Source: Zhengitettix transpicula | Taxonomy: Eukaryota > Arthropoda > Insecta > Orthoptera > Tetrigidae | Reading direction: 5' to 3' | Assembly (NCBI GenBank): GCA_037074705.1 | Contig: CM073593.1 | Span: 65,203,501 to 65,267,500, forward strand | Length of the DNA: 64,000 nt | Shown here: positions 33,659 to 46,359 of the stretch, piece by piece | How the letters are laid out: every line of letters begins with the position of its first letter | Numbering within the stretch: the stretch's first letter is position 1 | Translations under genes and position numbers: made by a program | Notes under the pieces: model-generated | Seen by the model: the letters and a program-made list of their open reading frames with translations, nothing else | Told to the model about the DNA's origin: nothing | Databases searched by the model: none

Positions 33659-36600
33659 TCTAATAAATAAAACAGAGTGTTTATATATATATATATATAC
33701 ACCGGTGGAACAAATTTCATACATGTGTTCTTTGCGACCAGGAAACAAACACTGTCGGGGTGAGAAACATTTACCAACCCCAGGAGTGGGGATTGACGAG
33801 GGCTGAAATATTCAAACATGTTAAAACAGCCGATATTTGTGTCTGATAAATAATTTTAGGGGTGAAAGAGATTGATAGTGTTTATACCGATGTTCTATGA
33901 GTATAATTTCAAACCCTCATATCATGGGAAAGGAGCGCCGTTAGGTGTGGGGCTGGACAGGTATTACAAGAAAATAACGGGAATACAACCGATATTGGAG
34001 TCAAATACAGGGTTACGGATGTCGGTGAGTTTAATTATGACATTCAAGTGGCCATTTAAAACCCAGGGGAAAGGGTTTGAACGGGGATGGAATATTTCAA
34101 ACATGTTAAATGGTCGATATTTGAGTAGAATAAATAATTATCAGGGTCAATTACGTTGATAGTATTTTCACCTATGTTTTTTTTTGTAAAATTACAACCC
34201 TTTTTGGTATGAGAGGATAGCACGCATAGGGTCGGGGGTTGAAACATTCAAACAATCTAAAACAGTCGATATTTTAGGCGGATAAAAATTTTTAGGGGTC
34301 AAAGAGATTGATAGTGTTTCTACCGATGTTATACGAGTATAATTACTATTATACATTTTCCATATCCAGATTGACTTATTATAACTACTTGACAAAATTT
34401 AGATCTGAATTTAGGCGTCATATTGGAACAAATTAGGCTGTTTGTAAGCGAAGATAGGAAACCAGGAAATAAATTCATAAATTTAAAAACTTTTTCGACA
34501 TAGATGCCGTGGCGTCTTCCAATGAAATTATTATCAATCCAAAAACGCTTTTTCTAACCCCGGACATCATTAGGCGTTCTGTAACAAATAATTAATCAGT
34601 TTATATTTCAAAAACACTAAACTTTCAGTCGTATTTTGTTAAATTTAAAATGGCGCGATTATTAATTTACTTAACAAAACGTCGCTATTTTCCGTGTATA
34701 TCGCGTCACACAGTACAAATAAAATTAAGGAGATTATTTTCAAATTAATTTCTATTATTATGCAACAACAATAATAGGAAACATACATTATCATACAAAA
34801 TACGTGTAGACCATCTTGGTTTTACAAGGCTCACCATGGCATCAGGCTCAATGCGGGCACAGTGTGTTATTTTTATTGGTTTTTAAATTTAAAATACGTA
34901 GTTAAAACCCGTGTTTTAATAGTAAAATAATTACATAACTAACGTAACAAATAAGAGACCAATTATTACTTATCACACAATATTTGTTTATCATTTACTT
35001 GCTTTTAATTAACATAATTTATTATTCATTATAAAAAGCCAATTAATTGTGTTTATGGGTATTAATTATGGCCTTTAATTGAAAAGTTATGGAACAAATA
35101 ATAATGATTGACTATAATTTTACATTTGTAAATATAGTAATTATTGATTTAAAAAATTAATTATGGAATATGAAAAAGATGAATATGGGAACGCCAAAAT
35201 CATTCCGCATAAAAAAATTGATAAAAATAAATTAATTATTTAATTTCGAAAATTTCTAATTTAAGTTCCACATTATTAATTTAATTTAGTGACTATCTAA
35301 ATTTTATCGATTATTTATATATTCAAAATCATTTCTTCATTCCTCTCGGCTAGAGAGAAATAGAGAGACCAAGTAAGCAACGGCAGGCAGAGTTGTGCCG
35401 ATGCATGTAAAATGGAGGAGCTCCTGCTTTAGGGGCGGTGCTTAGACTCGTGGACTGAGACACCTGCTCGTGGAATAAGACACCTTCTTTACTTCTACTA
35501 GCAACCCGCACGACAAAATCACGAAATCCCATACTAAAATTGAAACGCTTCAAAAAGGAGGCGCTCATGACATCTGTTGGGACTTGGTTCGTACTAACGA
35601 CTTAACATGGGGTTTGATTTTCACGGAGCTCGAGACATCAGGGGAGCAGACGGCTTTAGTAGTTGGCGAACTTCTTGTCTACGTCACACCTGCCCCTTCT
35701 TCCTGCCTCGCCTTGGTCAGAGGCGTTTACCCAGAACTAAGCAAAATGGAGTCGTTGTTCTCTGTATTCCGCAGTGCATTTTTCTTTGAATATTATTTAT
35801 ATTTAATTAAGAGGAACATTATTTAGTACAATAAATGCCACACACTATAATTATCTCCTAATTTTTAATGGTTTAAAAGTTCAAGAGAATTAATTTTTTT
35901 TATCTTGCAGTCAATCAATTCTTATGTACTGAAATATCTTATTACATAATTTTGCTGTTTTTGGGTATATAAATACTTAACTGTAATAAAATAATTTAAT
36001 AAACACACTGCAGTTTCATTTAAATAGAAATAAATAACTTCGGCAACTTGCATATTTATTATTATTAATTATTATTATACATTTTATACATCCATATTGA
36101 CTTATTATAACTACTTGACAAAATTCAGTTCTAAATTAAGGCGTCATAGTGGAACAAATTAGGCCGTTTGTAAGCGAAGATAGGAAACCAGAAAATAAAC
36201 TCATAAATTTAAAAACTTTGTCGACATCGATACACGATCCAACGTGTAGGGGTGGAGGGCAGTTACAAGAAAAAAACGTGAGAACAACATAGATTCGAGA
36301 CAAATCGAGGTTATAGATGTCACTGAATTTATATATGGCAACCTGGGTAGCGCGCGGAGTTGGTTGTGGGTGGGAGGGCTGGTCGGACGTGGGCGGGCGT
36401 AGAAATGTTCAAAAATGTTAACCTGTCGATATTTGCGCCAAATAAATATTTTTCGGGGTCAATGAGACTCATAATAATACTAAATAAATTCTGTGTATAA
36501 TTTCAACACCTATGGGCAAGGTATGGGAGCACGCTTAGAGGTGGGGTTTTGAGAAGCGTTACATGAAAATAACGCGAATAGACCAAGATTCGAGTCAATT

Positions 36601-36787
36601 ATGGGGTTATGGATGTCGCTCAATTTCATTGTGAAAAAATTAAGTTTTGCTCGGGGTTGGACGGGGGTAGAAATTTTTAAACAATGGAACCGGCCGATAA
36701 CACATTTAGTTGCGTTACATAAAAATAACGAAAAATTCGGGGGTTATGGATAAATGTCATCTCGGGCAACGCCGGGCACCCAGCTAG
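33659..36787 (+). mobile_element. Non-autonomous Helitron, copy B (interrupted)
   Basis: It begins TCTAATAAATAAAACAGAG at 33659 after an A and ends with CTAG at 36784-36787 before a T, so it sits in a proper A^T site. Only two bases (T33657, A33658) separate it from copy A. Its interior shares the CGACCAGGAAACAAACACTG and CTACCGATGTT phrases with copy A. The element is interrupted from about 34342 to 36231 by sequence bounded by direct repeats. A further 5'-end-like sequence, TCATTTAAATAAAAG, follows directly at 36788. Confidence 0.8.
34342..36231 (+). mobile_element. TRIM-like insertion with 163-bp terminal direct repeats
   Basis: About 163 bp at 34342-34504 recur in direct orientation at 36070-36231. 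Shared phrases include TTGACTTATTATAACTACTT, TGTAAGCGAAGATAGGAAAC and AAATTTAAAAACTTT. Outside the pair, Helitron B sequence resumes. A TGGCGTCTTCC at 34510-34520, six bases after the left repeat, could be a primer-binding site, which would make this a terminal-repeat retrotransposon in miniature. Against that, the repeats lack clear TG...CA ends and no polypurine tract is seen before the right copy. An intra-element duplication is the alternative. The 1.56-kb interior has no gene. Confidence 0.45.
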
Positions 36788-37814
36788 TCATTTAAATAAA
36801 AGTCAACATTTACTCTTATGACGTTACGAATATTTTGTTTTAAGTTAGGGAACTCCAGTCATTATTAAATACTATTTCCGTTACCATTGCAACCTAAGTA
36901 AAATTTAGGTAGAGATAAATACCAAATGGAACTTAGATTTACTAATATTGCAGGCAAATTAACCTGATAAAATATTATAAGCGATTATTTTTAAAAACCC
37001 AGACACTGTGCATAATTTAGTTGCCTGGCATACCTCTAAGTTTTCCGTAACTTTATTTCGCGAAGTATTATTACTATAAAACATATAAATATATACCGAA
37101 TCTTCAATTAAAATCATTTTTAAAGAATTTATATACACTGAAATACTATTCCAACATATATTACAGTCTACAATAGTTTTCAATGCATTATTATTGGGGA
37201 AGTAGCATAAGTTCTGACAGTTAAAATTTTCTTCTTCAAAGGCTGGTATATATTCTTCTACTGCTTCCCTTGACTTATTTCACCAAAATTATTTGTCCAA
37301 TATCTACAAGCTTCTGCTTTAAATTTGTTCTTTAACAGGACAAGTAATGAATAATTACGTCTCTGTATCAATTTAAACTTATATGGCAGTATCTACAAGA
37401 CGTCACGACGATAAAATAAATTATTTTTTTACATAATATTTATTATTTATGTGAACTTCGTATTGTGTACCTTCGTTACTATTAATATATGTATTTTTAA
37501 TACCCGCAAATCGAGGGAAGAAGATGGCTTTTACTTAAGCATCACAGGTAAAACTGTAAGTAAAGGATCCTAAAAGCCTTCCTGGTGAAGGAGGAGGCTG
37601 TCGAAAGCAGATTTTCGAAGAAGACGTCAACGTACCGGATAGAGAAAACAGCGGGATCGTTAAGGACGGAATGAAGACACGATATATTTTGCAGTATTAT
37701 TTCTTTGTATGTATTGTATTTTTTATTATTTATTATTTATGACACGTTAACTGGAGTATATATGACGAGAATGAATATATTAATACCAATAAACTGGTAA
37801 AAAAAATTCAATAT
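36788..37814. other. Intergenic DNA, possible Helitron 5' remnant at its start
   Basis: TCATTTAAATAAAAGTCAAC at 36788 resembles the Helitron 5' ends at 31190 and 31254. No matching 3' end was found. An X-box-like GTTACCATTGCAAC lies at 36880-36893. The rest is AT-rich, with no supported gene. Confidence 0.4.
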
Positions 37815-37993
37815 GACAACTTCCTGTGGTGTGTAAGCGTGACTGAGGTCCCGGGTTCGAATCACGACGATGACATGGATGTTTGTGTGCGTGAGAGAAA
37901 ATTCTCGTCAAATCAGTCCCCCGACAATGAAAAATGTGTTTCATACTGAGCCCCTAATAACCAGAGCTGCTGACGCGACTGTAAATAAATTTT
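37815..37993 (+). mobile_element. tRNA-derived SINE with 14-bp target-site duplication
   Basis: A 179-bp insertion is bounded by perfect direct repeats AAAAAATTCAATAT at 37801-37814 and 37994-38007. Near its 5' end is a pol III B box, GGTTCGAATC (37854-37863), within a tRNA-like 3' half (GACTGAGGTCCCGGGTTCGA). The tail is short and T/A-rich (GTAAATAAATTTT) rather than poly(A). A clear A box is missing, so the copy is 5'-truncated. The target duplication indicates insertion by LINE-assisted retroposition. Confidence 0.8.
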
Positions 37994-39230
37994 AAAAAAT
38001 TCAATATAAATTTAAGTCGTAAAATTGTTTTGAATTCAAACCTAAATGAATATCATACAGAATTCCTTTAATTATTAATACTGCAGTATAAAAATTACAT
38101 ACTTGCATTACATAAACGTTTCCCATTATATATAAATATATAATTTATTTATAATGTATCCAGATACAAAAAAATATTTCCATTATAAGTAAAATTATTT
38201 ATAAATACTGTATCTAAATACCAAAGTATTTCCTTTATAACTATGGGAAGACGTAAATGATGAAAAACAAAATACACAAATCTATGTGTTTATTTCACTT
38301 TCTCAGTTTTACTTCGAAGAATTAAACCTGAAAGAGCATTTAATGTAATCACAATGTAAAACTGTTCATATTTCAGACTCTTAATTATATATTATTTAAT
38401 AATTAAATAAGGATCCCAGAAACTTCGTGTGGTATTTATATTATCACATTTTTGTCTGAATTGGCTATGTTTCTTATTCTATATTTTCAATCAGACGTAA
38501 ATTTTTCATGTATATATTATTTTCGTTTATACATATTAGTTATAGGATTATTTTCTTTATGCGAGTACGTAGTAGAGTTATAAATTGAAGTGTTTAAATA
38601 AGGACTACATATGGCTCCCTTAATAAGTTTATTAATAAATTTCATATCATTTGTATTTGTCATTGATTTCAAAGATAGAATATCAATTCGTAATATTGAT
38701 AAATAAATGGTTAAAACCTTAGAGGAACGTTTATAAACGCTTATAACCATCTTAAAGGTAATCCTAGTGGCAGCCTTAGTAGTTTTATTGATTTTGTAGG
38801 AAATTTTAACATTTAATTTTTTAACCTCCATGAAAACAAGTAGTCGAGGAGCGTTCTAGATATAGTAAGTTTTGGAGCTCCGGTCTAGCGTGTATTGTCA
38901 GCACTGCGGCACTGGCTAAGCTGGTCGAGGTAATAAATTGCAGATCTTGGTCCGGGATTATCCTTCCAGGCGGCTCTGGAGCCGTAAAGCACGAGATGCG
39001 CCGTGCGGCGTAATTGGTACTGTTCCGCCATTAAAGCTAGTGTAACTGCTGTCATTTCCGGCACAATTTCAGTGCCGGTTCTTAAACCTCTAGGCCATAG
39101 CGAATTTTAGATAAGTATTTAAATACAGAATGTTGCATGGTTAAGAAATATCTTATCTAAAGTATCTGTAAAATTAACTGCGGTATAAAACTACAACAAT
39201 AGACATTTTTGCAAAATATATATCAAAGTT
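37994..39230. other. Intergenic DNA, no supported gene
   Basis: AT-rich except for a GC-balanced segment at about 38870-39110 (CTCCGGTCTAGCGTGTATTG onward). That segment has no open frame of note and no recognised repeat family. It may be a fragment of an unrecognised SINE or a conserved non-coding element. Confidence 0.4.
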
Positions 39231-39570
39231 AAAGATTATGGAGGCGTAAGATACTTTAAATAGAATATAATTTCGTTTTAGAAAAGAGGATAATGTAGTT
39301 AAAGGAATCGGGAACTTATAAACATTTTGCGAATTTCTTTTAGTTCAAGTATTAAAGGCCATAATCAAAAGTCACAAACCAAACTTCGTAAATAATTGTT
39401 AAAGATTATGGAGGCGTAAGATACTTTAAATAGAATATAATTTCGTTTTAGAAAAGAGGATAATGTAGTTAAAGGAATCGGGAACTTATAAACATTTTGC
39501 GAATTTCTTTTAGTTCAAGTATTAAAGGCCATAATCAAAAGTCACAAACCAAACTTCGTAAATAATTGTT
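39231..39570 (+). repeat. Exact 170-bp tandem duplication
   Basis: Positions 39231-39400 and 39401-39570 appear identical base for base (start AAAGATTATGGAGGCGTAAG, end AATAATTGTT). It is non-coding, AT-rich DNA. Absence of any difference means a very recent duplication or an assembly error. Confidence 0.95.
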
Positions 39571-42500
39571 TGAAAAATCGACCGCTTATAGCTCAAAAAA
39601 GTTAAATCAGTATAGCAACTTCGGAAATGGTAATCCTAATAATTTTGTTGAGGAACACTCCCAGAAAATATAAATATATAAGGCTTAGGTAAATTGGGAA
39701 GAAAATTTAATATCTTAATCGATCTCCTGCCCAATTACGTAAAATTTGCAAAATAAATCATAGGGGACAGAATATATAACAGGATGTCTATGTCCAAAAG
39801 GATAATTATTTTCTATTATAATTTTAACAGAACGCGATGGATTTAAGTAGAATATTGCTATACTATATGGTCCATGACCTTTCCCGTAAAATTACTTATT
39901 TTTCATAATTTATATATTTTTTTAATTTTTTGAATATCTGATTTAAAATACCACCAGCTGCCTCTTCTATAATTTTGCCGGCAAATATTCCAAATTTTCC
40001 TTAAAATCAGATATAAAATGCCCACCTTCGTAAATAAACCAGCCATTTTAAAATAATGGTTTCCCTTAATAACAAACGATAAGCCGGCCGCCCAGGAAAC
40101 CCAGAGTTGGAATTTCTAGGCAAGATGGTCAAAAACAACTTTATCGTCTAGACCACACGAGTAAAGGAGATGACATTTTCACAGGTTGAGGATCTTCGTA
40201 TCAAAAGCGAGGCTAAAATGAACCTCGTAGTCTGTTCTTCTCTATAGTTTTTGCCAGAAAGATAAAATCATAAAACTGAGAAAAACATAGAGAAAAGTTT
40301 ATGTCCCATAGCTCTTTTGGAGAAGAGTGCCAACGATCGGGAAAAAAACTGACTTCGTGACTGGAAGATAATGGAAGCGTCCTGCCGCATCCAAATTTCG
40401 TTAAGGCCTCATCACCTGAAAATATTCCACTAGGATGTGAAAAGTTACGAAAACACACTCTGAAATTAAATATTCTTATGAAATCAAATTAGATATTTAT
40501 TTAGTTGCTTTAAAACCACGATTTTTCTTACAAAACCCTGGGATAGAGTTATTATTTTGCATTACAAAACGGTGTCCCGTACTTTCAATTAATATAGAAG
40601 AAGGCATTAAATAATTTGCCGAGAAACTTTAAATTGTAATTTAAATAATATGTAAATAAATTCACATTTGTTAATAGGCTAATTTCACTCCCCTGTATTT
40701 CTAACATAAATACCACCATAAAATATTTTTTAATTTGCAGTAGTACATCCAAACATTTTACGTTATCGAATGACTACTAACATATTTTATCTTAATGTGC
40801 TTCAGGAAATAGTTATATATAATTACCAGATTTTCGAATGATATAGATTTGATTGTATTTATATTTACGGGGTCATCGTTTAAATACATATATATTATGC
40901 CGTATTAAATTCACGTACTACCGTGAGATATCGTCATGATTTTTACGAATTTATCCTCCGATAAGACACATTCGTGATAAAATCAATTCATCATTCATAG
41001 GGATAGTCTGCAGATAAATTATTATAAATACTTATGATAGAGAACGCTAAATATCTTCTACCCCATTATTTCGATAATTTTGTGTCCTATATTTTTCTTC
41101 ATTAAATATAACGCGAAAAAAATTTTTTTTTTTTGCTCATGGTAGTAAAAAATGTTTCCTTGAAATGATGCTTCTTGTTCTGATTTTAATGTTTTTGTAT
41201 GGAAGTAATTACTGAATTAAAACTAGTTAATTTAGTAGAAGTTTTAATAAAAACTACTAACTCATTTCGAGATTTTAATGTGTTTAACTGTTTCCTCTTA
41301 GCTTCCACGTTAAGACGCTCCCTTTAAAATATCTGCATACCTACTCCTCCGTGTCCAGAAAATCGGTATTGTTATGCAAAGCAGTTATTGTAGAACAAGA
41401 GCTAGGTAGCGGTGGAAGTGCCCTGTTTTCGTAATCCCGCGATGTCGGACATTGTTGTACGGGAAGCTTCTAATGCTGACACACGACCGTGGTAAAACAC
41501 GCAGTGGCAGATACGGTGAGCCCGAAACAATAAGATAGGCACGGCCTTCTCTTCACCCCTTTTCCAGAATGCGTATATAGTTGTTGCCCTTATGGGAGGG
41601 CATAAACTACATTTTACGGCTATGGAGGTAGGCTTGCGTTACGTTTTATGGATCTTTGTTTTGTTTCGGTGTCCACATTGTCGTATCTCAGGATTATGGG
41701 GTGACGTATAAGTTAGATAGAGGTTGCCACGGAAATCAGATAGTTACAGCTTCCCTGGACGCACGTGACCACGTAGCCCTTGAATTACCTCTGGAATACG
41801 TGAACCGTGTTTTGTACGTGGACAAATATATTCTTCTATACTCATGCAAAAAAAGATTAATAATAAGGAACAGAGATAAAAGTGCACACCATAAATTAAA
41901 TAAAACAAGAGTTTTGTAATTGTAACGGTGATAATTTTTTTGGGCAGAAACGTATTATATAAATTAGAGACAAAACAATAATTCTAGTTATTAAACAGGT
42001 CTTCTTGAATCCTGCAATAGAATGCGCTTATTCATGATTTTTAAACCACGTCATTGTGGATATCTCGCTGCCATTGGGGCCATCTCACATTAAAAAAAAA
42101 GAAGGATGTCTAAAGCCGAGGAGAATCAGCGAGTTGGCCCAAGCATTACACTCGTGTTATAATGTGATAATAACAGCTGAACACGACACCTTGCTGAGGA
42201 TTCCGCACGTTAAAGGTGGCGTGGGTAAAGTTGTTGGGAAAATTTACAGTTGCGTTCCGCTGCAGCTGGCCTGAGAAAGATATACTGAATTCCACCCCCC
42301 ACGTGCACTAGAGGCGGAAGTTTCTTTAACAGTTGACGTGGTGTCTTCACATATCTGAGCTAAACGTTTAGCTGCACGAATAAAAATGACGTGGCGGAGG
42401 CAGTTCTTCAAAGTCTTCTCCCCCTTGTTACGTCTGTTGACGACGTGTGGAATAAAATATCCACCCCTCGGCCCACCATGCTTCTCTCTAACGTGTCTTT

Positions 42501-43588
42501 TGAATTTTAAATAAAGCGTCGTGCTGTATTCGGTGCCACGCACTCCGCGGGATTCTTTGTGTCTTTTTCGTTCCTTCCCGCGCGTTCGATTTTCCTTTTT
42601 ACGGATTTTCAGATCTTCTCCTACTCCTCCTCCCCCCTGCATCCTTCAGCAGCAGCTTTCTTCCAAGGCTTCAAATTCTCGCAACCCTCCCAAGCCTGGA
42701 TTGGACCTTTCAAGCAGAAAAAAAAACCTTTGTGGGCACAAAGAGATATGTTTCTGTGTGCAAGTTATGACCTAGCATTTCTGTGAAATTTTTCCCATGT
42801 GGAATATCATTACGTGACCTATATAGATAAAAACACAATATACGAACTAGTACGACTATTACTTCGGTTAGAATTAATTTCACAAAGTCAGAATTTTAGT
42901 TAGAAAAACTGAAATCTTAATGCTTTATGTGGGATTTTATTCATACCAAGGTAACTTATAACTAGTTAAAAAAAACTAGAAAATTAATTAAGAGTCAAGT
43001 CGGCGACTAAATTGTGATTAAATCGTTTTAATTAACAAAATATTCATGTTTGGTTTAAAAAGATTACAAAACACTGAAAGTAATAATGAATTTTAAAAAA
43101 GAACTTTTATATGTTTTCGTTTTAAGATAAATTATACTTACACCAAATTATTTTCTTCTAATTCTAGACTGAAACTATTGCGTCAAGATTCCTTACCGGA
43201 ACCAAATACATGATTTATTTTTATTATTATGAAGTTATACAACAAAAGAACTAAAAAATTAAATGAATTTCTAAATTTACCCATGTACATCCATTCATAT
43301 AATCCGGAGAGTTTAACAAGTATGTGGGACTGCAACTCTGCACCATTCTTTCGCGGGTGTAAATAAAATGATGGTAAGGAATTTTTATTTATAAGTAAAA
43401 AATTGTATTTGGACCACCACTTCATAGGATATTTCAAAATATAAAAATATCTGTCTTAATAAATTAATGTAACCTTCTTTACAGCGCTGGATACTTGGAG
43501 ACTGAGTAGGTGAATGCGTTACTAAAGTTGATAAGACGCTGCAATTGTTTTTTTTTGGTATAGACAGGCTATGTATAGCGTAATCCAC
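39571..43588. other. Intergenic DNA, no supported gene
   Basis: AT-rich with GC-balanced parts at about 40080-40440 and 41300-42780. The latter holds overlapping frames on both strands (132 codons at 42244-42642 minus; 84 and 75 codons plus at 42521-42786) that are basic or proline-rich with no domain. Opposing frames in GC-richer DNA are expected by chance, so none is called. Confidence 0.5.
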
Positions 43589-43890
43589 ATAGTGGCAACT
43601 CCCCTCTTATAGCATAGGAAAGGGATTTGAAAGGGGGGATGCGGAAGGATGGAGGAAGTTAGCCAAGGGTCAACTAGGGCCCCCGGGCTATAGTTTAAGG
43701 ATCCTACCCGGCTGTCGCCTAAAAGTAATGCAGGAAAAACCCTATAAAAACCTGCATCAGGTAGGTCGGGCATTTGGTACTTGTCCCACGCCCTTCCGAT
43801 GGCGGGAGAGGGGTTTGCTGTGGGGTCGCAGCTTACCCCTCGCCATGCCTTGGCCAGTTTAGGAGGCAGCTGGCCGACTGTTCCAATAGG
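43589..43890 (-). mobile_element. Dispersed roughly 300-bp element, copy 1
   Basis: It shares ordered phrases with the copies at 48678-48949 and 63409-63701. On the minus strand these are a GTCGGCCAGCTGCCTCCTAA start, a CGCCATCGGAAGGGCGTGGG phrase, a TTACTTTTAGGCGA phrase, an AACTATAGCCCGGGGGCCCT phrase and a TATGCTATAAGAGGGGAGTT end. The start (AACAGTCGGCC) and the reverse complement of the end (ATAGTGGCAACTCC) are loosely similar, so a MITE with imperfect terminal inverted repeats is possible. No A or B box or poly(A) tail marks it as a SINE. It contains an open frame, discussed in the findings. Confidence 0.85.
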
Positions 43891-46359
43891 AATAGCGGAC
43901 AACTCTTACCGTATGCCCAAGGTCTGCGACCCCGGAACATACACCTCTCAAAACAGGCGAGGTGCTTCGGGATAACAGAAATAGATATATTTTAGATAAG
44001 CATAAAAAGACACAGAGAGAAACAGAACGTGCGTGAAACGTAAAATTTTTTAACACCACAGAGTATATTACTAATAATCGTTGACGTAACTGGTATATAG
44101 ATTTTCGTTTACTAAAATCTCTCCGTTTAATTCTTTCCCACAGCTTTACTACAATTCACTCTATTTTATTATGAATAATACAAATAAATATCTTTTTAAC
44201 CCTAAAATTACTATATATAAATATTTAATAATACTAAATAATAATAAATTATGTGTATAGTGCGCGTCACATTACTTATTCACCGCCCAGGTTAATGTCT
44301 TTCTGAGCAGGTGATAATCATTCCCCACGTTAGACAGTTGCAGATTATATGCTTTTTTTCCACACTTCCACTCCTCCCCTTACGTCCCCTTCCGCTATCT
44401 GCGCCACACGCCGTCGTTGCTGACGCGAGGTATAGTAAAAACCAATCCATGTATATATATATAAACATGTTACGTTCTCAGTCACAAATAATTGTAACTG
44501 AAGTTAAAAATAAACATAATTAAGTTGCTGATTCAACTCACTATTCAGAAAATAGAAAAGAAACGAGTAAAATTTGAGTGGAAGTAATTTAATTAACATA
44601 TATTAATCATTTAATATTCATTGTTAAGTTAAACAATTAAAATCATAATTATAATAAGTAAACCTACTTTCTTGCAGATTGAACATGTGAATTTATTACT
44701 AAGGTTCTATTTTTTAATAAGTTAAATCATAATTTATTCAATAATTTTCAATTTTGTTCTGTGATCCACCAAGCATACTCCTTTTTGTAATATAAATAAC
44801 TTTTCTGTGCAAACTGAGAAATTCTAAGCGTAAAGTTTTACAGTAACATTTAATAATATTTAAGATATAGTTTGTTTAGTGAAATATTTCACGTCCTGGG
44901 ATATTCCGTAAATTTCTAATAGTAGTTAGACGATACTGTCTCCGATACCGTAAAAACATCACATATTTAACCTTTTAATCACAATAAAATTACATATAAA
45001 TAAAGAAAACGTGTAATGGAAATTTTTCTTCATTTATCGTATGTAACATTACAAAACAATAGATCAATGCTAATGTGTCGGCGTGTAATGTCAAGCGTCA
45101 GCTCAGACAAGAACATTAAGAGTCAGTTTGGGAATGATTCGTATTGCTTGTATTTTTTGGAAGAATCTGGCTTCCTGCTGAGAATTACGGCTCTGTCCTG
45201 CTCAATTTGGTCACATTCATGAAACATGAAAAACAGGAGAAACGGTCGAGGTTAGATTCTATTAAGAGATTCGCTTGAATTCTCATATGTAAACTAGTTT
45301 GGTTGTAGCGAAATATACAAAGAATAAAATTAACTGATATAACTTGTTACGTGTGTATGAGTAAAGAGTTAATATTTTAGTGGATCTGTGACATTTTTGG
45401 AAGGTTTTTTTCCTGTACAGGTGTTCTTTATAGCTCCATATCACCGAGGATCACATTCCCCCGTAGCGTCATGGGAGCAAATTGATATGCATATTCCTGG
45501 CTCCGAGTTGGCAAAGGGGACGGTTCGCGTTATTTATGCTCCCCAGATGCTATCGTGAAGAATGGCTCAGAAAGTATCTCTGTGAGTGATATGTTCATAT
45601 TTGTATGGAGTATCTCTAGTTGAAATGTTGGGAAGGCGTAGAATCAATCCTTTACCGGAGGGTGAAACTTTTTGCCCAGCAATTTATATCTGTGACAGTG
45701 CTGAAACATACATCAGAATCTGCAAGCGACAAGGTCCTCGGAGGCTCCGGTGCATAATTTCGTACACGGAAGAATTTATATTTATTGACAAAGGGAGACG
45801 TAGGTCGAGGGGCGAATCGGATTTCCACGAAATATCTGCTGCCATGGCAAAAGGTTGAGCACCGTATATCATGCTAATGTGAAATAAAAAATAAGATTAG
45901 AGCTGAAAAAATAAAACTGTTACTGTATTGAGTTTGGATCTAATAACGGAAAATATACCTGTTACGTTGTACAAACGTATGCGAAGGAAAACGTCTATTA
46001 CCGTTCCCGACAATGGGGAAATAAATTATTCCTCTCCATTCAAAAATTAATAGTAAAAATGAGTGACGAATTACTGAATTCCAGAGGTGTGTTAAATTAG
46101 CACGAACCTTCGTTTTTTATTATTATTACTGATTATATATAACTTACAGCCAGATAAGTACTCCATTGTACAAACTCGTAAATTCTATCATTTAAATAAA
46201 TAAAAACCAGAGAAATTCAAATCGTAAATGCTCTCTTTATTTAAAAATAATAATTTCACAGAAACAATACAAAACTTACAATGACATCATTTTTAAATAT
46301 CCTCGAGTTTAATTTTTATTGCACTTGCTCCATCGTTCCACACGTTTCGTAATATGAAT
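43891..46359. other. Intergenic DNA, no supported gene
   Basis: GC-balanced patches at 43890-43970, 44290-44430 and 45420-45860 are set in AT-rich sequence. The patch at 45420-45560 contains an ATTGATATGCATATTCC phrase that looks like a homeodomain/POU-type site. The 90-codon frame at 45586-45858 has no recognisable domain. No gene is called. Confidence 0.4.

Noticed and set aside
37854..37863. Possible tRNA gene (B box)
   Set aside because: No A box, acceptor stem or anticodon arm; the target duplication shows it is a SINE.
42244..42642. 132-codon minus-strand frame, basic and glycine-rich
   Set aside because: Overlaps two plus-strand frames in GC-richer DNA; the peptide is low in complexity and matches no family I recognise.
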